Assembly: GCA_003991915.1 (NCBI GenBank)
Contig: RQTK01000992.1
Location: forward strand, 9,605-73,604
From: Elysia chlorotica
Taxonomy: Eukaryota; Mollusca; Gastropoda; Plakobranchidae
Length of the DNA: 64,000 nt
Direction: 5' to 3'
How positions within the stretch are numbered: the first letter of the stretch is position 1; every line of letters starts with the position of its first letter. The notes under the pieces are model-generated. The model was not told where the DNA came from and searched no databases. It was given only the letters and a program-made list of their open reading frames with translations. The position numbers were made by a program, and so were the translations under genes. Shown piece after piece: positions 1-10,865 of the stretch.

Positions 1-47
<47 letters not shown>

Positions 48-54
48 TAACAAT
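1..54. repeat. (AAT)n microsatellite at window edge
   Basis: Uninterrupted AAT triplets run from the first base, then decay into AAC/AAT variants. The array probably continues upstream of the window. Confidence 0.95.
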
Positions 55-630
55 AATAGCACATCATGGGGTTCCAAATGCGACAGCTGTTAGCCTACAA
101 CCATGTGTCGGATCACCAAGCAATTCCAACAAGAGTCTACCGGGGGAATAGCCACTTCCTTTTTGAAAATTATTACGGGAATTTCCCATAACATAACATC
201 TGTTCCGTGATCTATATTTAGCAACTGGGAATTTTGGAGTAACTTTCTTGAGGAGAAAGCAAGCTATCAGTCATGAGGAGCAAGACTCAATGATTATTAC
301 TCAAGCTTGAAGTGGAATTACATGTAATTGTAAATAATTAGATAGTAAGATGTTAAAATAAGTAGGCTTACTGACTTACCACTAGTTGTTAGCTACCGCG
401 GCGTTGTACTTTCTACCTTAGATCAGCACTTCTATTCTAGAAGGGCCCTGTTATAGATCTCTACATCTAGCATAGCCTACAACTGAGTGTATCTAGATCT
501 ATAGAATCTACATTTTAAAGATCTCCGGATTTATAAGATCACAGCTTCTAGATAGATCTATAAATCTGAATCCATTTCAATTTAGATATAGATCTAGAGA
601 ATCTGTGGGTATAATCATAATTGCATCTAA

Positions 631-1001
631 GCACTCCTTGAGTTTTGTGGTCCCTAACCTGTGGGCGATAAAATTGGCTTGGTGGGCGGGATTCGAGGGG
701 TGGGTGGGTAGGATTCGATTACATCAAAGTCAGTCAACCTGTGAAGAGAGAAGAGAGAGACAAAGACAGACAGGCAGAGCAAGCGAGTGTGAGACACAGA
801 GATAGATCTAGCTTCAATTGCTTAGCAGATCAATTTTATGTGCTTGTGTATGTTTGTCAATTTTAATACAAGAAAAAAATAACAAAAAGACAGGGAGTAG
901 GCCTACAGCTGAATGGTATTTTATTCAGTTTTAATAACAAATTCCGGCCGCCCACCCATTTGATCGCACACAGGAAAGGGACCACAAAACTCAAGGAGTG
1001 C
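631..1001. mobile_element. MITE-like element with ~60-bp terminal inverted repeats
   Basis: Bases 631-655 are an exact reverse complement of 977-1001 (25 of 25). The match continues imperfectly inward to roughly 705 and 947. Both start outside with GCACTCCTTGAG. The 371-bp length and lack of coding capacity fit a non-autonomous DNA transposon. No clear target-site duplication could be read, so the superfamily is unassigned. Confidence 0.6.
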
Positions 1002-2128
1002 CCATATCTAGATCTAGATCCAGTAATTTATTCTGAGAAGTAAACTCAAGTTCTGAAATAACTGTGTATTGAATACAGAACTGATGTGCATCGGTTTTCT
1101 TGTCATACATCAAATTGTGCTGGATTTTGATTTAAGAGTCTCAATCTAAATCTACGTTCTAATACTTCTATGTGCATCGTTGTTTTTTTTGCCACAGATC
1201 CACATCAAATTGTGCTAGATCCAGATCTAGAGTCTCGATCGAAATCTAAGTTCTACATAGGCCTACATTTTAACCACTTGACTGTGATGGCGATGAATTA
1301 GTCCTATATCGTTGAACTGCGATGAGGACAAATTCATCCGATATTTGAAGGCTTTAAGTCTTTCATAGTGAAATTTCCAAAATTCCGACAAGTTTCTTAT
1401 TTGTGGTTTTTGTAAGAGAGGGAAAGAGATCTCTTTTCTTTCTGTTATGATCTTAAAAATACAATGGATGCAGACCATGATTTTCACGTTGATTTTGACG
1501 ACTGTGAGACATCAGATTCTTAAGTTTCCTCTACAGGTATTAATATAGATAACACAGCCCATTGCATTAGTTAATGTTTTTGGATTTTTGTGTGTGTGTG
1601 TGTGTCATGAACCTATTTTGACATTGAATTTGCTAAATTCGAAAAAAAAGACAGGGAAAAGGAGTCTAGAGGGTCTTCTAGTAAAAAAATGGGGAGAAAA
1701 TAATCTTGTGAAAATTTTGTTTTTGACCTTCACAAAAAAAACAAAATTTCACATAGGAATAAAATATGAGTCAATATCTTTCAAAGGTCAAGAACACATT
1801 TGCGGGAAAATTCAATGTCATATTCGTTCATAGCACACAAAAATGAATATAAAAATCAGCAAGTTGTCCATTAAATATGATGGGCAGTGTTATCTATAAA
1901 TGTACCGCTCGACCATGATTTAAATCTAGATTAAATTTACTTTTGACCATGGCCCAATCTTCATCTTTGTAGATCTTTTGTTTCTACATTTCCACCCAAC
2001 TGGTAACATTTCCTAAAAGTTGAGCTATTCTCCTTCACATAAAAATGTATACATTGCAGTATTTATGGTCAGTAGATTTCATACCATAAGTATAACACAA
2101 AATAAATAGGTCACTCTTCAGTTGGTAT

Positions 2129-2172
2129 ATATATATATATATATAATATGTAAGTCATAATTTTGTCTATAT

Positions 2173-2218
<46 letters not shown>

Positions 2219-2234
2219 TAGACAAAATTATGAC
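2129..2234. repeat. TA/GA microsatellite inside a 19-bp inverted repeat
   Basis: A (TA)n tract, then a (GA)n tract of about 16 units, lies between two perfect 19-bp inverted arms (GTCATAATTTTGTCTATAT near 2153 and its complement ending near 2234). The whole can fold as one hairpin. Confidence 0.8.
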
Positions 2235-2410
2235 TCACAACTTGTATACAGTAAAAAATTACAGTCAAGTGGTTAAAAGATCATTTCAAAGGCTCAAGGA
2301 ATCCTGATCTAAATCTACTGTATAATGTATCTCAGCTTTGGTTCATAGTACTCTTAAACTATGTAACTAGTCTCACCTTTTTGAACCTGGTCTTTACTAT
2401 TTTTTTCAGG

Positions 2411-3505
2411 ATGGAAGAAAAAGCAGAGAACCCCAGAGAAAAAGTGTCCTTGGCTCTAACAGATGCAAAACGCAAAGACCAAGGTCATGTTGAATGTGAA
2501 GTTTGGGCCGAAGGTCATGAGGGATCTAAAAACTGGAAGACCTGTACAAAAAATCCAGGACACTTAGGTTTTACACCAGCATCGCAGTTTTCTGTGGATT
2601 TGGTCCCATCACCTTATAATCAGGACCCAGAAGTTTTTCAACTGATTCAGCTTCAAATTGAACTCACCGTACGGTTGCGTGTCCATTTCACAAGCAATGC
2701 ACGGCCAGATGGTTACACTTTCTCCAAATTCAAAGGTCAACATGTTCCTCACACTGGGAGTGGTATAATAGTTAGGGCATCATACCGCTTTCCCCCAGCT
2801 CCTCCAGAGGATAAAAATTACGAAGCCTGCCCTTGCCAAGTTTGTTGTGATGCTGCCCCTAAAACAAGGAGAAAGCAAGAGTGGTGGAGTATAGAGGTGC
2901 GCACAGCCAAGCATGTGGTCTATGACACAGATGAAGCAAAGGACACCATAGCTGACCTTTTTCTAGATCAGCCAGGTAAAATGACCTCCCAAACTCGTCT
3001 GTATGGAATGAACCAAGCAACATCACATTTCGATGGTGACATAGCCAGAATTCTATTGGCAACACATGATGAAGAATTGGGACAAAGGCTATCCAAGGCT
3101 TGCAAGCATTTTGATATTCTCTCTATGAGAATGCTGAGGAAGTATCGTGATCCTGATATATTTCCTTTATACACTGTAATTTGTTCCCACCCTCATGGAT
3201 GCTCTAAACAGGTGACCATAGGGTCTCGCACAGGGAGGCTGGTCGTCAATCAAAAAGTAGAGGGTGCCCAACCTGATGAGGAGTGGACAGAGCATACCTA
3301 CACTTCACCTACTTGTGAAGGTAGCAGTGGAGCACCCATAATCCTCCTTGGAAGAGAAAAAATTACTGGTCGGCACTGGCATATGATTAGCCATGTTCAC
3401 CGAGAGGCGTTGGCTTCAGGAGAGGGAAACAGTGGAATGACCCTTGAATGCTTTGTTAACACTGACCAACCTGTTCAGAGCACTGCTCGGAGTTTACCCA
3501 TATAA
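2411..3505 (+). CDS. Trypsin-fold serine peptidase-like protein, 364 aa (single coding exon)
   Basis: Predicted 364-aa protein with a trypsin-like catalytic layout: a TAKHVV segment with His168 (compare TAAHC in trypsins), DIARILL with Asp210 (compare DIALL) and GSSGAP with Ser306 (compare GDSGGP). Between the N-terminal beta-rich part and the His motif is a cysteine cluster, CPCQVCC (about residues 140-146). No signal peptide or membrane segment is visible, so an intracellular protein is likely, unlike secreted digestive trypsins. Start choice: the frame stays open to 2381, but TTTTTTTCAG ends at 2409 just before GATGG, so the ATG at 2411 most likely lies behind a splice acceptor with a 5'-untranslated exon upstream. 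The fold is inferred from motif order. Substrate, activity and orthologue are unknown; similar unnamed paralogues would be expected in molluscs. Confidence 0.8.
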   Translation: MEEKAENPREKVSLALTDAKRKDQGHVECEVWAEGHEGSKNWKTCTKNPGHLGFTPASQFSVDLVPSPYNQDPEVFQLIQLQIELTVRLRVHFTSNARPDGYTFSKFKGQHVPHTGSGIIVRASYRFPPAPPEDKNYEACPCQVCCDAAPKTRRKQEWWSIEVRTAKHVVYDTDEAKDTIADLFLDQPGKMTSQTRLYGMNQATSHFDGDIARILLATHDEELGQRLSKACKHFDILSMRMLRKYRDPDIFPLYTVICSHPHGCSKQVTIGSRTGRLVVNQKVEGAQPDEEWTEHTYTSPTCEGSSGAPIILLGREKITGRHWHMISHVHREALASGEGNSGMTLECFVNTDQPVQSTARSLPI

Positions 3506-5213
3506 ATAGTAGGGGTTTTTTTGTTTTTTTTTTTTCTTTTTGGGTGGGGGGTCTTAGTGCAAAACATGCTGTCTTTAACATAATTAGTGTGGCTTGAAAA
3601 AAAAACAGCAAACAAAAAAACACATGATTAATTGATTAAATACTCTTTTCTTCTGCTGTGCATTTTCCTGGATACTGAAGCAAGAAGTCGACACTTTTCA
3701 AGTTCTATAGAAAAAAAAAAAATTTTTGCGAGGTGGTGGACTTAATTTTCTCCTGTTAAATGATTTACCCAATGAATGAGAAAAAATGTTATATCAATTG
3801 TGAACAGGAAAAAGATAGGCATTTTTTTTTACATTTTCTTTTATGAGTATTTTGTCACAAGGTTGTGACAAAGTTGACAAAAATCCAGCAGTGATCATGA
3901 CTAGTGCCTTACGCGAAAACAAACAGAAAATGTGGTTCTTTGGTTTTGACAGCGTAGACAGAAATTTTATGCATTGTATTGTAATATTGTGTTTTATCAC
4001 CAATTTTTTCAAACTACATCGTTTGTGTGGTTATTTTTATAACATTGTTTTCTCTTTCTTTCTCCTCTAGTCTTGCACACACAGATTTACAAAGCCAATT
4101 TAACTTCTTTATCCATTTTTTTTTCATTTGATGTCCTAAATCTTTTTTTTATCATCACAGCAAAGGTATCCAGACACTATTAAGAATTTTGATCACTTTT
4201 ATGTGTGTTGTGATTCTTTTTCAATTGATATTACTTTCTGTGTAGAAAATTTATTATGCCTTAACTTTAAATTGCATGTATTACAAGTTCATAAGTACAA
4301 TGTTGAGCAAGCTCACAAGCATGAGCGTTCACAGCGAGAGTAGGGGACCGGATGGGGCTCACTTTGAGATTCTGTTTCCACAACTTTCCTTTATTTTATG
4401 GCTTTGTTGATGCTGCTGAGATGGTTGCATTGGTGATCATATGCCAATCAATCGATAGTGTTCACTGGCCTCTAGCAAGATTTGGGCTATGTTGGCCTCC
4501 ACATTGTCTTTGTAATGTTTCAGAATCTGTGGATACCTTGCTTTCTCTTGACTTCATTCAGTTCATCATAGAGTAGATTTGTCTTGGGATGCTGTCTGGC
4601 TCCATCTGATGTTAATAGGCCCTACATGTTGCAATTTAATTAATATTGTTTAACACTTCAGTATCTTTACTAAAAACTGACCTGGACGATATGCTGGCAT
4701 TACTTACTGTGAGTTTGTATATCCGGATACAAACTAATGCACTGTACTACTGATTGCAAAATAGGAGACAGGTTATAAAATTATCTTATTTTATTTCATC
4801 ATCATTGTTTGTATATGTGCTTATTTTTCCAGAAAGAAAAATCAATACATTTAATGTAATCTTGTGAATTAAAAACAAAACAGATTTAAAGTCTCAGAGA
4901 TAGAATATCCTTAATTTCTTGAAAAACGTTCTTTTACACCGTGCTTTGGCAATCCTCTTTCTGCTTTTTTTGTTGTTGTTGTAAACGCAATTTTTTGCCT
5001 AATCACAACTTTTGTAAATTGTGTAGCTTTTTGCAATTTTTCATAATTTTAAAGAAAGTTTAGCAGCTTCTAATTTAAAAATACAACAATTTCCTGTTTA
5101 TTTTTCACATTAAGACATATAAAGAGATAAAGTCTGTAGCTATATCATTACTTGTTGTAACTATATACATGTAATTATGAGCCTTTCAATCCTTTAAAAA
5201 ATCCTTTGCAATA

Positions 5214-5500
5214 ATATTCTAGAAACTCTTTAAAAAGGAGGGTATATAAAAATAAGATTATTGTAAAATAGCGCCATGTATCAGTACACAGTCATTTTAA
5301 CTGCCTGTAAATGTGTATGTATAATTTTAATAGGATGATACCCTCTCTATAAACGTGTATTCCATATCACAGACAGTCCAGCTTGTGAATTATATAGGAT
5401 CTAATTTCAAGTGTGTGGGCACTGGCTGTGCATAGTTCGTGCCCCAAATCGCGCACTGAGTAGGTTTTGGCGCACACGCTGATCACTTGCTTCCTGACCC
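5214..5500 (-). repeat. Dispersed repeat, copy 1 (matches 16870-17190)
   Basis: Read on the minus strand, this segment follows 16870-17190 block by block. Shared blocks include GAAGCAAGTG / GTGCGCCAAAACC, TAGATCCTATATAATTCACA and GTATCATCCTATTAA. The last block, TTCTAGAAACTCT through GGAGGG, is in the opposite relative orientation in the two copies. Family unknown. Confidence 0.6.
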
Positions 5501-6160
5501 TGAAAAAATCAAGTTGGAAAAAAAATTACGATATTCTTACCCACGTGCTGTTCCAAAAATGTTTCAATTTAATGTTCCTTAAGAAGAAATTGATGTAGTG
5601 CTTGTGCCCATTGCCTGCAAGATAAATCTGGTTTATTATTCTCACCGTTGTTATGTTATATTTATGCCTTTACACATAGGTTTGGAGATGGGAATAAAAC
5701 AATTTTTTTCTTCTTTGAGACTAATTCTTTAATCAAGTAACGAAATGTCACATGTTGTTAATGTACTTCTATTCCTAAGTTCCCCTCCTTTTTTTTATAA
5801 TAGCATAATTAATATTCCACGGTTTGGTTTTATTTTACTCTATAGTTCCCAATCTCTCATTGGAAATAACTGGGTGTCTGAGCTAGATTATTATAATTTT
5901 ATGCTTGTTACTGCCCTTGGTACATGAGAAGATAAGTTGAAGCATGTCAGACAATAGTTGTTTTAAGTTATTATGCGAGGCGGACCACGTCAAAAAGACT
6001 CAGCGTCGACTCAGTTTCTTTAAAGGTGTATACGGTACTCCGTAGAGTGGGTGTGGGCACATAAGTGTACACGAGGATCACTGTTAGCACCATTTTACAT
6101 ATTCTCTTTTTTCCCTTCTATATCTCTTTATTTGCTGTTTACTACCGGGTAGTACTACTT

Positions 6161-6312
<152 letters not shown>

Positions 6313-7313
6313 TCTACGACTATAACTACTTCTACTGCTACTTACAAGTTACTTAATACTGCTGCTATGTATGTTGATGTAGTGATTTCTGCTTTGATAT
6401 CTGTATCCATATTGAATTATCTCTGACATCGGTATGCCAACGAGTAAAAGGGCTACGTGGCGAAACGGCAAGTCAGTGCCATGTGTGCACTAAAACGGGG
6501 AGCAATAACAGGTATGCATCTGCATTGTGTGTTTCAGAGTTTCATAAGAACTTTTTAAAGCGAGAGTTCTTTAGTTGTCTTTAATTTTTTTAACAAACCC
6601 GTATTGGAAAATGATAAACTAGAACGTTGAAGCCATAAAAACAGGTGTTCAAAAAGCTTGTATTTATATCAAAATTATTTACCTTGTTTTGGCGAAGTGT
6701 TGTGCACCTCTGTCGAGTTTTATGGACTGCACGTATTGTAGTTGACAGAAAAACGTATGCCGAATTTTAATGCCGCAAATAAACAACGCTTTTCATTGCA
6801 GCTATGAAAACCCGAGTTCATTAAAATGTAGGTTCGTATTAATGAATAAAACAGGCAGCAGATGGCAAAATATGTGGGTGCTGGACCAACATAATATGGT
6901 ATATCTCCACAAACTTACTCAATCATTTGAAAGTTACAAAGCATTTTAAATGAACCACTAAACATCAGATTAGGGACATGCTGACCACCACTTTTTAAAA
7001 AGCAATCTTTTATTAAACCTTTGATATTATATGAAAATTCAATGCATCTGTCATGCATAGGCTAATGTGTATTACTAGCTCAACCTCTTTCCTCTTAAAG
7101 TAGCGCGTTTAGGGGAAACGGTTTGCACTTGAGAGCAGTAATTATAAAAACTGTATCACCGCAGACTTACCCAGTCACTTAAAAAAACAGAGACAACTGA
7201 CTCCGGAATAATCTAGGATCTAGATCTGAATTATTTGACCAAGAAGCATGACTCAGCTGTATTATGAACGAAGGTTTAAGTGTGGAAGATCTATATCTAG
7301 ATTAGATCAATGA

Positions 7314-8290
7314 GGTGAAAAAAAGACACGTCACTTAAGACGATCCAGATATTTAGCGGAAACACTCAATCCAAATCAAATATCCTCAACCACAAAATCA
7401 AATACAGCACTTGATCAACCATCCATATCCAGGCCTAATGATGATGGTCAAGAACTACGACAAAGCGAAAACAGATATATATCTAGATCTCCACAACGTA
7501 GACCCAGCTCCATATCTCCTACAGCACCACAAAAAGAAGATAGACCCACAAAAATTAAATCTAGATCTATATCATCACTAACGCCTCCACCTGACATCAG
7601 TCAGGCAGCTTCTGCAGTTACACTGCCAACGGACCCAAACAATGACAATACAGCACTTGATCAACCATGCACATCTAGGCCTATTGACACTGATAGAAAT
7701 CTATATTTAGATCCACGACAAATAGAAAACAGACATAAATCTAGAGCTCCGCAACGTAGTCCTAGCTTTAGATCTGCTACACCACCACAAGAAACAGATA
7801 GGCCCACACGGATTAGATCTACATCACCACTACCGTCTCCACCTCACATCAGACAGGCAGTTACTACGCTTACAACACCAACTGGCCCATACCATGATAA
7901 TATCAATATTGTTTCGCACAATATTGGGGGAGTGACAAAGACGTGCCGATATTGTGACGCAAAATTATGGCACACATAAGCATCCTCACTATGCTGTGCC
8001 AATGGTCAAGTTACTTTACAACCCTTGCAAAGTTTACCGGAACCTTTACACCAGCTGTTTGTAGGGGATACTGTAGAATCTAGATCTAGACATTTCCGAA
8101 ATAACATTCGAAGTCACAATTCAGCTTTCGCATTCGCATCATGAGGATATGTTACCGGCAGGGGTATACTGTTTTAGAGTAAGTGGCACTTACATGCCTT
8201 CTGTCATGTCACTCTCTGTCGCACAGATTCCAATACATCGACTCAAAGGGAGAGTTCTACAGGCAAAAATAAATATGGAGTGAACGTGGA
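7314..8290 (+). pseudogene. Decayed Helitron Rep/helicase N-terminal fragment
   Basis: One frame is open from 7314 to 7976, then continues through in-frame TAA (7977) and TGA (8142). It reads a Ser/Arg/Pro-rich leader, then the Helitron-type zinc-binding start CRYCDAKLW, then CCANGQVTLQPL, LPEPLHQLF and SRHFRNNIRSHNSAFAFAS. That order (CxxC, W, CC, then FRxNIRxYNxAxAFxS) is the usual N-terminus of Helitron helicase-like proteins. About 8156-8230 supplies a further block, AGVYCFRVSGTY, in a shifted frame. There is no start codon, no Rep HUH motif and no helicase domain, so it is truncated and dead. The leader has an in-frame internal duplication (7401-7892). Confidence 0.8.
7401..7892 (+). repeat. 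Two tandem 246-bp (82-codon) repeats in the Helitron leader
   Basis: AATACAGCACTTGATCAACC occurs at 7401 and again at 7647. The encoded blocks, NTALDQP...SRP...PQR.PS...PP.DI.QA, recur in order with a period of exactly 246 bases, a multiple of three. The duplication therefore probably arose while the frame was coding. Confidence 0.75.
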
Positions 8291-8617
8291 AGAAAGCAAC
8301 AACGACAATGTAATATCGATCATATCATATTCATTTTTAGTGTGTTTTGTTGATCATGTCGTTTTTGTTGTTCTTTTGTTTTATTTTTTATTATTTCAAC
8401 GTTTAAGTTCTCACGATTTAATGATAATTATTACCCAATAATTTCTTTCCATATTTTTAGACTCAATACCTGGTAGTTAGAAGACGGATAAAAACCGTGT
8501 ACCTATCTACATTCCTCGTACAGTTTAATACAGTCTTTAAAGGGAGACTGGACATTGTTAGTCTCTATTATTGTACTGTCATCTTGATCAGGTGGTTTAA
8601 AAGATCAGCCCACGGCT

Positions 8618-8723
8618 ATATAAGCAGGTGTATGAGAGGTACTAAGCACACGCACCCGTTACTTCCTGGCACACTCTTCTCCTCAGAAAAATACTTGTCT
8701 GAAGTACGAGTCGTTCTTTCTAA
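8618..8723 (+). promoter_or_regulatory. Possible TATA promoter followed by a splice donor
   Basis: GGCTATATAAGCAGG is a good TATA box. About 100 bases downstream, TCTAAGGTGAGTC matches a 5' splice site, so a short non-coding first exon (about 8645-8721) is conceivable. No downstream exon was identified, and it could equally be an old mobile-element promoter. Confidence 0.3.
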
Positions 8724-8775
8724 GGTGAGTCTTTTGTTGTTATATCTAATAGTATCACTAATAGAATTAGCAGTA

Positions 8776-8965
<190 letters not shown>

Positions 8966-9568
8966 GTTAGAAGGGACAGCCACAAACCTAGGTCTAGCTG
9001 AGACCAACAGATAAGACAAGTAGACAAAGACACATTTTTAGACTGATGACATGGACGGGGATCGAACCCGCACCTTCTACTCGGAATGATTTTCTATGAT
9101 TTGTTTCAATTTTTCTATATATACTTCTGGAGGGGGTTTTCCCGGTTTTGTCCTTTTAGAGAGCTGCCAGATCAAGAATGCTTCCTGGTCTTTCCAGCGT
9201 CCAGGGAGGGATTTCCGAAAATCTGTCTTCTTGAACAGAGTTAGTGTCGATTTCCAGAAGGAGCGGCTGAACACGAATTCCAAAGGGGGGGGGGGGGGGG
9301 GGAGGGAACTTTTGTCATGGCTGCCTTCGTTGTTCCATAAGGCAGGGCTGCCTTCGGGATTGGAATTTTTCTGCATAAGTTGTGTGGTTATCAGAGTGAA
9401 AAGCAGGATTGTCGTGAGGATGAGATTTCAGATTGACTGCATATTGTAAAGATAATTTGTCTCTTCTTTCTGACAAGGATGGTTCGTCTGCAGCTATGTA
9501 AAGGCTTTCTACTGGCGTGGTACGAAAGGCTCCGAGGCTGAGACGCAGTCCTTGGTGGTGTATAGAGA

Positions 9569-9630
9569 TAATGATGATGATGATGATGATGATGATGATT
9601 GATGATGATCATTGATGATGATGATGATGG
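9569..9630. repeat. (GAT)n microsatellite
   Basis: Interrupted GAT/ATG triplets, about 20 units. Confidence 0.9.
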
Positions 9631-10865
9631 ATAAGACGGATTAGAATAATATGCATTCACTTGTAATTATATTATTACCGAAGCCTAGAATTGGACGCGA
9701 AGGGCAATAACCGTTAAAACGTACATAACCTTGCAAAGAGAAACAAAAAAACGCTGAGTAACTTTTCTTAGCGTTATATTTCTTTGTTACTATTACCAAC
9801 CGGTATGCTTCTCTCCCCCCCCCCCCCCTCCCTTCTTTCTCATCTCTATCACTTTTTTTTTTTTTTCCACCCCGGTTCCTCCCCCCCCCCCCCCCCCCTT
9901 TTTTTTTTTCCCCCGTTTCTTCTGTTATTATGATTATGAAAACGCAGTTGTAAGAAATCAGCAGCAGCAGGCCTAATACTGTACACCCAACGATACATTA
10001 ACATAATTATTATAATAGAGTAGTGATAAATTACGATTTCTTTAGTACTAGATTCTAGGATATATTGTAGGGTTTTTCCGATTACCTGGCACGTAAGCCA
10101 CCAACACTTTTTCCCTCCGTAGAGATCCGGATTATTTCATAGCAGCGTGAATCCTTCTTTTTATGTGTGTGTCGATGTAAGAGTATCAATGGTGATGGTC
10201 CGAAGAGTATGCTATTAGATTTCTAGATCTAGATTGATGAGAAATTAAGGAACATGCACCCGTCTATGTACTTCCGCATGTGCATTTTAAAATCCTGAGA
10301 TAGGTTCCTGTATTGTCCATGCTTATTGTTTTGTTTTTTTATGACATTAATTTTCAGTTCCTATTATTTTGTTTATGAGCTAAATCCGCTTAGATCTAGA
10401 TTCGATTCCCTAGATTCTAGTTTTTGGGTGAATATTTCTAGACCTATGCGTGTTATTGTATGTACCATGACCATTCGTGTGAATGGTAGATCTAATCTAG
10501 ATCTACACATTTTATATATAAAGCAATAGTTAAACTTTTAAAATGCTGGTGTAGATTGGCTTTACGGTAAAAAGGATGCATTCTTACCATTTCCACATAG
10601 CTATTTTTTACGCCCAATAAGACAGTGTTAGACATGTACCGTAACACATTTACAATAGAATACATGAAGCCTGTTTTGTTGTTTATGGCCTAATTCACTT
10701 GCAATACAGCGCGATGCTTTTCAGTTTCGTGAGATAAGCATGTGATTTTTTTTAACATAGGCTACATAGCTTTAAATGCTTTTTTCTTCCACGCTTCATA
10801 ACCGTTTAATGTTTGGCAAAAAATGTAATAATATTAATGCATTTGTTCCACTTCAAAGGTACACG

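Larger units (their letters stand above)
55..2380. other. Intergenic stretch, no gene recognised
   Basis: AT-rich DNA with clusters of TCTAGA/AGATCT (about 420-610 and 1000-1260) and a short TG run near 1591-1605. It holds the inverted-repeat element at 631-1001 and the hairpin at 2152-2234, listed separately. The short open frames here have no recognisable domain. An untranslated 5' exon of the peptidase gene downstream may lie here, because that gene's start codon sits directly behind a splice acceptor. Confidence 0.6.

Noticed and set aside
605-805. 66-codon plus-strand frame
   Set aside because: Lies across the left inverted repeat of the MITE-like element and has no protein-like features.
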